From the NCBI GenBank assembly GCA_012845835.1, contig JABAKD010000027.1:4729465-4793464 (forward strand): a stretch of 64,000 nt of DNA. Direction: 5' to 3'. The position numbers and the translations under genes are program-made. Shown here piece after piece: positions 58,601-64,000 of the stretch (positions are counted from its first letter, which is position 1; each line of letters starts with the position of its first letter). Origin of the DNA: Undaria pinnatifida (Eukaryota > Sar > Phaeophyceae > Laminariales > Alariaceae). A model generated the notes under the pieces. That model was given only the letters and a program-made list of their open reading frames with translations. It was not told the DNA's origin and did no database searches.

Positions 58601-60436
58601 GACCCGACTCAATCTGCGACTTTTTTTTTGTAAACCTCCTGACGCGACCCGCGGGCTGGATAACTTCCCGTGAGAAGCTTTGATTATTTTTCTGGGGCTC
58701 CTTCCTCGCTTGAGGATCCTTTATATGTACCCCAAAAATATACCATGGTATTATTTAGGAGAAAAAAATGAGCTGCTATGATACAGGATGAACAATCCCA
58801 CGGCTTACATTAGGTATACGACGAATATCATTCGAAAAAAGGAACGGAATAAAAAATCCGACGATTTTGGGTTAAGGAGCCTTGTCATTCCATTCACAAA
58901 CCGTTTCAGACAGAAACTGCTATCCTTTATCGTTGCACGTGCCCGATTTTGCGTAGTTTGTCACTTGATGATCCCCGTTAGTCTGGAGTGTTTCGGGCAA
59001 AAACAGGTAGCCTTATTACCGAAGCTAATGTCTAGCTGCTGAGAAGACGGAGGTGCCGAGTTATTTTAGATTTAAGGGCTTGGGGCCTCGACTGATTCAG
59101 TAGGCGTGTTCGTTCCGAGGATATGGTACCCACCATTCAGCTTGCAACAGTGAGTTTCGACGGAACCCTCAATCTCGCAGCTGGGGTTTCCTCGATATCG
59201 CACCTGAGGTGTCTTATGATTATTCTTCACGTTCTGTGTCCCCTGACACGTCTGCTTCCCCCGCGCATCCGCCAACCGTGTTCAATCGCACAGATCCTAC
59301 GCATGGACTCTACCTTGGCACCGCTCCCCAACGCCTTCCTCCGCCGCCGTGCCCCGGACAACCAGACGGCCGATATCGGCGGCGCACACCCCCCTCCGGG
59401 CGTAGTTGGAGGCCTCTCACACCCGAATGGCGGTACCGGCCCAAGCGCCGGGGGCAACAGTGCGTGGGGCCTGAGAGGCATGACGCAGGGGTTTTTGCCG
59501 ACGTGGGGGCGTGACCAAGGCAAGGCCGGGAATGTACCCGTTGCCGCCCCAACCGGTACTGGTCCCGCCGACGCCGATCGCGTGCGGCAAGGTCGCGCGG
59601 TCGGACCTTTTGGGAACGGTGCGGGCGCGGCTCCCGGGACTTTGAAGGCGCCCACCTCCAATAGCCTTTTCGGTGATGGGGGGGGCGCCGGGCTTGGGGG
59701 AGGCGGGGTCGGAGGTTCGGGCTCGGCGGACAGTTGGCGAACATCGTCAGGGGCTACCACCGGAGGTACCGCTCGGCAAGGTCCAGCGCGCCCGTTAGGT
59801 GGCGGAAATGGGGTTGTAGGTTCTAAGGGCAAGGATGGTTGGATGCCGGTTATGTCGGCTGTGCCCGGCGGGTCGGCTAGCAGCGTGGCGCCGGGCAAGT
59901 CCTGGGGCCCGTCGGCTCGGCGGGAGGGTGCGGGGGACCCTTCTAGACATACGCCGATTGAGGGCCGGGGGGGTCGTCCCTCTTACCAGCAGTGGCCAGC
60001 AGGAAGTATTGCCAGCACGGGGTATCCTGCAGAAAATGCAGGGTCCAGTGCGATAGTGTGGCCGCCAGAGCAACCTGAGGTGACACCGGTAAAGCCGTCG
60101 GGGATCGGTGCAAAGCCATCGGGGATCGGTGCAAAACCATCGGGGATCGGTGCAAACCCATCGGGAATGGATGGGACTGAATCATGGCGGGGCAGAATCT
60201 CCAGTGAACGGGGCGCGTTTGGAAGAGGCGAGGAGAAAAGGGATGCCGTAGCGCCGGACGGGTTTTCTGCTGGGGCCGACGAAGGCCGAAGACCCAATAG
60301 CGTTTTCGCTTCCGCGCCGGTAGGGTTGGATGGAGCTTCGGCGGGCAGGGGGGGCGCTATTGATTTTTCTTACGGTGATGCTATCACCCTAGAAACGAGC
60401 GAGGACGACGGAGAGGAAGAGAATCCTTTCGCGTAG
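49535..60436 (+). CDS. FAIM-like / PX / PDZ multidomain protein with NPF tail, 10 exons
   Basis: Predicted membrane-trafficking adaptor of about 720 residues. Exons: 49535-49672, 50997-51112, 53056-53131, 53753-53872, 54407-54448, 55885-56034, 56909-57109, 57887-58033, 59120-59149, 59294-60436; all junctions keep phase. Residues 1-110 resemble the beta-sandwich of FAIM (W15, GEKHLLTLFHD, EVPGS, GFSYECELNG). Residues 111-231 are a PX domain: RRF (153-155), LPRFPGKK (178-185), DRRVALEQY (200-208) and LPHVSTLDSTRAFLG (215-229), so the PI3P-contacting arginines are present. Residues 235-330 form a PDZ domain: carboxylate loop DLGATL, then GVCPGDRLFKVNG. The tail (341-720) is Gly/Pro/Ser-rich and disordered, has a KPSGIGA repeat and ends EENPFA, an NPF motif that EH-domain proteins bind. 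PX and PDZ are firm; FAIM is by pattern. Confidence 0.83.
49673..50996 (+). other. Intron 1 of the FAIM-PX-PDZ gene
   Basis: Contains a perfect tandem duplication of about 56 bp (GAAATTCGTCAAACTCACGG, at 49873 and 49928), a CTG microsatellite (50644-50667) and a stretch with several ACCAGGTA motifs (50280-50300). Confidence 0.65.
50997..51112 (+). CDS. FAIM-PX-PDZ exon 2
   Basis: EVPGSAGTTNLFNLVAGKVD, then SLKDTPEDSGRLSIL, continues the beta domain. Acceptor GCGCCGCAG, ends phase 2 before GTGGGT. Confidence 0.8.
51668..51936. repeat. Large hairpin (foldback MITE)
   Basis: Arms of about 120 bp (starting GGTCAGGAATCAGTCTTACA and, inverted, ending GTAAGACTGATCCCTGGTCC) are separated by about 25 bp. 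The arms share GGTTTGGCTGCGGAGATAC-type sequence at about 85-90 percent by eye. Within intron 2. Confidence 0.85.
52541..52806 (+). repeat. MITE-like repeat, plus copy
   Basis: From CTACTGTAGAGGTGCACCAC to ACTACCTCTATCGTAG, the same termini as the 33170 copy; the core TTTCCGACGATT and GGTTAAGGAGCCCC is conserved. Confidence 0.75.
53056..53131 (+). CDS. FAIM-PX-PDZ exon 3
   Basis: The split Arg codon is completed, then GLTGFSYECELNGRLVLD resembles the FAIM 'GF.Yey.l.vnG' hairpin. Donor GTAAAC, phase 0. Confidence 0.8.
53387..53617 (+). repeat. MITE-like repeat, diverged plus copy
   Basis: From GCTACGGTAAACGTGTGCCC to GTGCTACCTGTATAA, with the core GATTTTTGACCTTCTTAGGG carrying three TTAGGG-like units before GTTAACGAGCCCCGTCG. 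Within intron 3. Confidence 0.65.
53753..53872 (+). CDS. FAIM-PX-PDZ exon 4: PX strands 1-2
   Basis: NTDYEYEVSLPASVDTGNRV, then GVTWYEVHTMRKSDGKGTL: the 'Y.v.......tWyevhr' opening of a PX domain. Phase 0 at both ends. Confidence 0.88.
53925..54045 (+). repeat. Short GAAAACCCGAC repeat with C-run start
   Basis: GGCGCTTCGCGCTTGGTGCA, GATGAAAACCCGACATGCTC and a GAGTACATTG end. A C run (53896-53911) lies directly upstream. Within intron 4. Confidence 0.75.
54407..54448 (+). CDS. FAIM-PX-PDZ exon 5: PX RRF motif micro-exon
   Basis: A 42-bp micro-exon encoding VHRRFREFVALHNQ, the PX signature 'v.RRYsdF..Lh' whose arginine contacts the 3-phosphate. Acceptor CCCGACAG, donor GTACGC, phase 0. Confidence 0.92.
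54475..54890 (-). repeat. Non-autonomous repeat of about 410 bp, minus copy
   Basis: Full-length inverse match to 46245-46650, ending with CTCAGT/GTACACCCCC at 54480. It begins about 25 bp after exon 5 of the FAIM-PX-PDZ gene, whose donor it nearly touches. Confidence 0.85.
54895..55135 (-). repeat. Two tandem minus copies of the short GAAAACCCGAC repeat
   Basis: Copies at about 54895-54990 and 55035-55135, separated by a G run (about 54998-55022). On the minus strand each ends GAGTAC/GAGCAC followed by C-rich sequence. Confidence 0.8.
55440..55884 (+). repeat. Tandem partial copies of the exon 6 acceptor region
   Basis: The junction wording (TAGGTGGAGTCCCTGATGAA with GGGCCACCAC at 55881) recurs at 55748 (CAGGTGGAGTCTCTGATGGA) and 55601 (CAGATACAGTACCTGATGGA), with a weaker one at 55497. 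Flanking parts (CCCTCCGCCCGTCAC, TGGTCGATTATGC) repeat too. Confidence 0.88.
55885..56034 (+). CDS. FAIM-PX-PDZ exon 6: PX core
   Basis: HHLRSSLPRFPGKKSKLW and DQSFVEDRRVALEQYMKTLL are the PX proline/lysine loop and the helix with the membrane-contacting arginine. Acceptor GCGAATAG; degenerate copies of the acceptor and exon start lie upstream. Confidence 0.94.
56035..56908 (+). other. Intron 6 of the FAIM-PX-PDZ gene
   Basis: Contains a C run (56736-56752) directly before a LINE 3'-end remnant (56752-56848). Nothing else is recognised. Confidence 0.55.
56752..56848 (+). mobile_element. LINE 3'-end remnant
   Basis: GATGGTGCTCTGTCTCGAAA, then GCGTGGTCAATGG, GACTAAGGTAAGCAACAAAC and a C run. 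It matches the LINE 3' end at 46015-46095, ending 60 bp before the exon 7 acceptor. Confidence 0.7.
56909..57109 (+). CDS. FAIM-PX-PDZ exon 7: PX end and PDZ start
   Basis: LPHVSTLDSTRAFLGMV closes the PX fold. After it, REFSVPWNGKDLGATLKR gives the first PDZ strand and carboxylate-binding loop, and APPVITSVL the third strand. Donor GTGAGA, phase 0. Confidence 0.9.
57235..57455 (+). repeat. AGATCTAG-rich dispersed element, copy 2
   Basis: Matches 38497-38733 over the same block order, starting CACACCTCGGACAGATCACG. A C run (57731-57752) lies further downstream in the same intron. Confidence 0.7.
57887..58033 (+). CDS. FAIM-PX-PDZ exon 8: PDZ end
   Basis: GRSPNGVCPGDRLFKVNGES, then EHMSLEAAWSSVKRAARP and VMLHFLGP complete the PDZ fold. 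The start after CACGAAAG is picked because it keeps phase 0; the stronger-looking GGCAG 10 bp further breaks the frame. Confidence 0.85.
58100..58185 (+). repeat. SINE 3'-part remnant
   Basis: AATGCTGAACCCTATGCACG with ATAATAATGAAGGCACGTAC, the same tail as the SINE copies at 39290 and 44325 (minus) and the fragment at 541. Confidence 0.65.
58522..58672 (+). repeat. GACCCG-rich dispersed repeat
   Basis: Repeated CCTCCTGACCCGACCCG units with a GCGACCCGCGGGCTGGATAA end; related to 16430-16612 and 61445-61632. Confidence 0.75.
58684..58945 (+). repeat. MITE-like repeat, plus copy
   Basis: Shares GATGAACAATCCCACGGCTT and CGACGATTTTGGGTTAAGGA with the 52541 copy; the right end is diverged. A further fragment may lie at 58330-58400. 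Confidence 0.6.
59120..59149 (+). CDS. FAIM-PX-PDZ exon 9 (possible micro-exon)
   Basis: Ten codons (DMVPTIQLAT) between CGTTCCGAG and the strong donor GTGAGT. The following 144-bp intron has no in-frame stop, so retaining it would insert 48 residues without breaking the protein. Confidence 0.5.
59294..60436 (+). CDS. FAIM-PX-PDZ exon 10: disordered tail with NPF end
   Basis: After AATCGCACAG the frame runs 380 codons to TAG at 60434. It is rich in Gly, Pro, Ser and Ala, with a seven-residue KPSGIGA repeat (60091-60170, four units) and a C-terminus of acidic residues and NPFA. Confidence 0.85.
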   Translation: MLRMDSTLAPLPNAFLRRRAPDNQTADIGGAHPPPGVVGGLSHPNGGTGPSAGGNSAWGLRGMTQGFLPTWGRDQGKAGNVPVAAPTGTGPADADRVRQGRAVGPFGNGAGAAPGTLKAPTSNSLFGDGGGAGLGGGGVGGSGSADSWRTSSGATTGGTARQGPARPLGGGNGVVGSKGKDGWMPVMSAVPGGSASSVAPGKSWGPSARREGAGDPSRHTPIEGRGGRPSYQQWPAGSIASTGYPAENAGSSAIVWPPEQPEVTPVKPSGIGAKPSGIGAKPSGIGANPSGMDGTESWRGRISSERGAFGRGEEKRDAVAPDGFSAGADEGRRPNSVFASAPVGLDGASAGRGGAIDFSYGDAITLETSEDDGEEENPFA

Positions 60437-60700
60437 CCGCGGCGGGCAATGGTGATCTTGGTGTTGAGAGCTGGAGGGAGGGTTTGCTGCAGGAACGGCG
60501 GCGTGTTTGTTGTCCGGAGGATGCCTTTTTGTCGGTTTTCTTCTGTTGAAAGTGTACTACTAGTAGCAATGTGTTCAGAGAAAGGGATGGGGAGAACCCT
60601 TTCGCATGTAGCCGCGTTTGATAGTTGTGATGGTATTGAGACTTGTTATAGGGGGTCTGTCACAGGAACGGCGGCGTTTTGTCCGGGGGGTGTTGTTTTT
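60403..60700 (+). repeat. Tandem duplication of the stop-codon/3' UTR region
   Basis: GAGAATCCTTTCGCGTAGCC (stop region) with GCAGGAACGGCGGCG downstream recurs as GAGAACCCTTTCGCATGTAG and ACAGGAACGGCGGCG, with a period of about 170 bp. Confidence 0.85.
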
Positions 60701-61444
60701 GTTGATCCTCCTATTGATTGGCGTACCAACGGTAGTGTTCAGATGTGTGGTAATGTTCATTGAAAGGAACGTACGTATACTACCATCCTTCTACGATTAT
60801 GTCTGTCTTCGGTGTATCCCTTGTTTCACTGTTGGCACTTAAATTATTCTTCCCGATACATCGTCGTAGGACGTCTGAGGTCCGCCGGCAACTGTTGGCA
60901 GTTAACCGCCGATGGTCAGCAGAGATGGCATTCCTTCTTCTCGTGATTCAATGCATGCGTTTCTGTTGTTTTTTCCTCGACGCTCTTCTTCCCGCACAAT
61001 GTTGCCGAACATTATTGCGCTACGAGTACTGCTGTCTTCTATAGTACTACTGCAAAAATGAAGCAACCCTAATCCCAATTACGCTAGTCTGCCCCCCAAG
61101 GTGGCTTCAGTAATGAAATATTCCCCAACGACGCACTTGCTTCGATAGGGGCATAGACCTAGACTAGCAGTATAAAGATACCCAGCAGCACTTTTTGGCA
61201 CAACATATTTGTCTGAATTTCGGGACTCCTTCACCCAATATCGTAGAAATATGTAGTGGTATTGTTTCTGTTGTGCAATACTACAACAGAGGTTCATGTT
61301 ATTTCTTTTCGATTTGCACAATTTATTAAATTATTGAAATTGTTGTGTGTGTTACTCAACTTTTGTGTTTGGGTGAAGTATAGAGTTGCTCAAATGAGCC
61401 CAACAAAAAATCCAGGGCTTTTCACTGGTTGGTCAGATAGATCC

Positions 61445-61632
61445 CTTCTTCTTGCGGGTCAGATCGGGCCAGAGAGGGTGACCCGGCCCGACCCATGATA
61501 TTCGAACACGACCCTCGACTCGACCCGTGAGATTTCAAACACCTCCTGACCCGACCGGACTGGTCCCGTGGGTTGTTGAAATATCTCCTGGCTCGACCCG
61601 CGGGCCGGAAAATGATCCGTGAAAAGCCTTGA
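61445..61632 (+). repeat. GACCCG-rich dispersed repeat
   Basis: CGACTCGACCCGTGAGATTT, CACCTCCTGACCCGAC and CTCGACCCGCGGGCCGG; third copy of the family. Confidence 0.75.
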
Positions 61633-62204
61633 AAAAATGGTGCACCCCCTCCGTACGTGGCAGGCGTCCAACCGCCGTCTTCAGCTTCTCGGATGCCCTG
61701 TGCGCCAAAAAGTGGGCGCATTGTTTTTTTTTTGTAAGGACCAATATGCCCAAAGTACAAGTGAAGTGGGGAGTACAAAAAGTGGAGTGCAAATGCACAC
61801 TTCGCTCCCAACTCTCAGATCAGCCAGGGAAAGGGGCTACACGGCATGTGCTCGGCACGGGCTGCTCGTTGTTCGCTGTGTGCTGGTAGCTGGTAGCAGC
61901 TGAGTTACGGGTGAAAAGAGGGAGGTGAAATGGTCCAAGCACCAACGCCCGAATTGGTTAGGCAGGGTGGACCTTAAAGGACCAAGTCCCGGTGAAAGGC
62001 CTGCTTTCTCATGGCCGGGGGTTTTGTTAGTGGGTGAGCTTGCGTAAGTCCCACACTACCCGGAAGGATGACGTTCCCTTTACTTAGTTGTAGTAGCTAT
62101 CTCCACCGCACCTGATCCTCAGGCATCAGGTCGGGTCGACACACTCACGCATCCGTATACAACGGCAGCGTGCGCTACCGGGGTGGCCGCCGGCAGGGAA
62201 ACCT

Positions 62205-62400
62205 CGCGCTGTCGCTACCGCGGGAACCGAAGGACACGCTTGCTAGCGCTGGATTGCGAATGGAATTGAGTTAAATTGACACGCATGTATGCAATTACAG
62301 CAGTACGTGGAAGTGCGGTGAGGCTTGAGTGAGGTGAGCTTATTTTTCCCCATCCCTGATCCGCCAAATTGCAAAGGATGAAATAATTAAAAAAAATGCG
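62205..62400 (+). repeat. Dispersed repeat, copy 2 of 2
   Basis: Counterpart of 15705-15870 (CTAGCGCTGGATTGCGAATG, CAGTACGTGGAAGTGCGGTG). The sequence to its left (61960-62200) may belong to the same longer element. Confidence 0.7.
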
Positions 62401-62994
62401 GCGTGATCAGAGAAACAGCCAGATCCCTCAGATTGGCTCATTTTGGGTTTTTGGCTATGTGATTGGCCAAACCTACTGACTAAACCATGGAGGTTGTAGA
62501 CACAACCACATAACTCACACAACAGGCGCAGCAGTTAGCTAAGCTGCCGCCAGGCTGGCTGTACCATAGCTGAGGTGTGCCCCGCTCCCTGGTCACGTCG
62601 AGGTTGTGATGGGATGGGGACGCCGGAAGCCCAAGGCCTTCGTCGTGTGCACGCTTACTTTCTGCGGCTGGTTGAAGGCACCATCTTCGTTGGCGAATAC
62701 AAACCTGGTGCGGCGGGACATGTCATGTTGTCGGGTTAGACTACACCTTTGCACAAGCCCCAAGTTTGCGCTCTTATTAACTGCCAAGCAGTTGCTATCA
62801 TGCGTCTGCGAGCAGAGTGGGAGCGCAGCAGTACGAGTAAGGTCATGCTGCGCCTGGATCGTACGGCTCCGTGCTCTGTAAATTAGTTTAGACACCAAAT
62901 GTATCAACCCCCCTAAACCAATGATGCTGTATTAGAGTACCTGGTAAGACCTACCTGGTATTATGGAAAATATTTGAGCGATTACAAGGGCTCC

Positions 62995-63025
62995 GCATGG
63001 GCGCCGGCGACGCCGGCGCCCATGC
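62995..63025. repeat. Perfect 15-bp inverted repeat with one-base centre
   Basis: GCATGGGCGCCGGCG, A, then its exact reverse complement. It stands at the border where base composition turns AT-rich. Confidence 0.95.
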
Positions 63026-63300
63026 TTCGGGTAGGGCAGGGCGTCACTCGGACGAGGAAAAGGGGAAAAAGTTGTAGCGGTTCGATTCGACATTATTGGA
63101 AGTTTAAAGTAATGCCGAGAGTTTAATACGAATTTGAGGTTCTAAAGATCATAATTTGACATTCCATGGCGCCCATTCTTTGGGTGAGAAAGGGTAGCAC
63201 TCCACGAAATAAGTTGTAGTAATAAAGAAATTGAAGCTTAAAGTAATGCCAAGAGTTTAATACGAACATGAGGTTCTAAAGGTTTACTTTGATGGAATGA
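63015..63300. repeat. Two tandem copies of a unit of about 145 bp
   Basis: GGCGCCCATGCTTCGGGTAG (63016) and GGCGCCCATTCTTTGGGTGA (63168), then AAAGTAATGCCGAGAGTTTA and AAAGTAATGCCAAGAGTTTA, show two diverged copies. Confidence 0.8.
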
Positions 63301-64000
63301 AAACATATAAACGAAGGAAGCAAGCATAGGCGAAACACTGTTATTAAAACCGTCGCCAAGTAAAAGTAGGCCGGATAGGCCGTAGGGAGAATTTGAGAAC
63401 CTGCTTGGCTTCGAGGCTTCGAGGCGAAAGGAAAGAGATGTCATCAATAAAAATGATATCGGACGGAATGAATGGTTGAAAATGTTTAATTTACGGAAGA
63501 GAAAAAGGAAGGCGCCGTTGATCGTGCCTTCGAAAACCCCTCGGTATTTACTCCCACAGTAGACGAAGAACTTACTATGTTTGTTTACAAAATACACGAA
63601 GAACTCACTCACAGAAAAGAACTAAAAAAGACGACACTGCATGCCCTCAATTATCTACTTCAATGTACGCGGCACTCACACTGGTGAAGATATGCAAAAC
63701 TTAACAACGAATTATGCAGCGTTAGAGAGGGGCGCTAAAGGGGACATAGAATGCCCTCGATCCAATAAATAATAAAGGGGATATAGAAATGCCCTCGATC
63801 CAATTGGTACTTTCAACGCAGAGAACTTACACCAGAGAAATGGCAAGCTAAACGGAAAAAGGGGGATAATCAAGCCTCACACAAGATAAACAAAATAATC
63901 CTAGACCGGTATGAAATCGTACCACTACCACTAACAGCCCCCGACTCTGTGGAAGGTAGGCCTCAAAACAACTTAATCCGTATGACAGATCAGTATTTGA
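63301..64000. other. AT-rich segment of unknown origin
   Basis: Base composition is clearly more AT-rich than the gene region. A minus-strand frame of 124 codons (63238-63612), rich in Phe/Leu/Ser, spans this and the tandem repeat; no family is recognised. ATGCCCTCGATCCAAT is repeated at 63750 and 63790. It could be a transposable-element or organelle-derived insert cut by the window end. Confidence 0.35.

Larger units (their letters stand above)
58034..59119 (+). other. Intron 8 of the FAIM-PX-PDZ gene
   Basis: Composed largely of repeats: a SINE remnant (58100-58185), a GACCCG repeat (58522-58672) and a MITE copy (58684-58945). Confidence 0.65.
60437..63030. other. Right flank with repeats, no supported gene
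   Basis: The stretch contains the 3' UTR duplication, a GACCCG repeat (61445-61632) and the repeat at 62205-62400. Opposed open frames at 62593-62907 have no recognised domain. Confidence 0.45.

Noticed and set aside
1-64000. Bacterial-type features (operons, ribosome binding sites, CRISPR arrays, insertion sequences)
   Set aside because: The window shows spliceosomal gene structure throughout; the tandem repeats have irregular units with no CRISPR-like spacing or cas genes.

Overview
This is a nuclear window from a eukaryote with long introns and many repeats. The best guess is a stramenopile, most likely a brown alga. That rests on coding exons of about 40-400 bp separated by introns of 0.3-7 kb packed with transposon debris and microsatellites, on mostly GT-AG (one GC-AG) splice sites, and on an interstitial TTAGGG array. 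The taxon is an inference; the intron-exon structure is read directly from the sequence.

Two large plus-strand genes can be assembled exon by exon, and every junction keeps the reading phase. Gene 1 (15247-47469, 23 exons, about 1316 residues) encodes an R3H-domain DExH-box (DEVH) RNA helicase of the DHX36/YTHDC2/plant NIH-like group. It has all helicase motifs, a C2HC zinc finger plus an acidic linker inserted between the two RecA domains, and an RGG-rich C-terminal tail. Gene 2 (49535-60436, 10 exons, about 720 residues) starts about 2 kb downstream. It encodes a probable fusion of a FAIM-like beta domain, a PX phosphoinositide-binding domain, a PDZ domain and a long disordered tail ending in an NPF motif, so an endosomal or trafficking adaptor is likely. 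No functional link between the two genes is visible.

The first 15 kb is gene-poor. It holds a minus-strand Ala/Pro-rich open frame with an exact 79-residue internal duplication (2524-3960), a minus-strand orphan frame (7194-7577), a composite foldback element (8590-10922) and tRNA-derived SINE copies. The last 3.5 kb (60437-64000) holds repeats and an AT-rich segment, with no convincing gene.

The introns carry several dispersed families: a MITE-like family with 'TAGAGGT' ends; LINE fragments whose 3' end (GAGTACgCCCC followed by a C run) is shared by short non-autonomous repeats; a 1.84-kb TIR element filled with TAACAT/ATGTTA motifs; a 280-bp hairpin; a 1.6-kb CCGAAA satellite; and local tandem duplications that copy splice sites or a stop codon.
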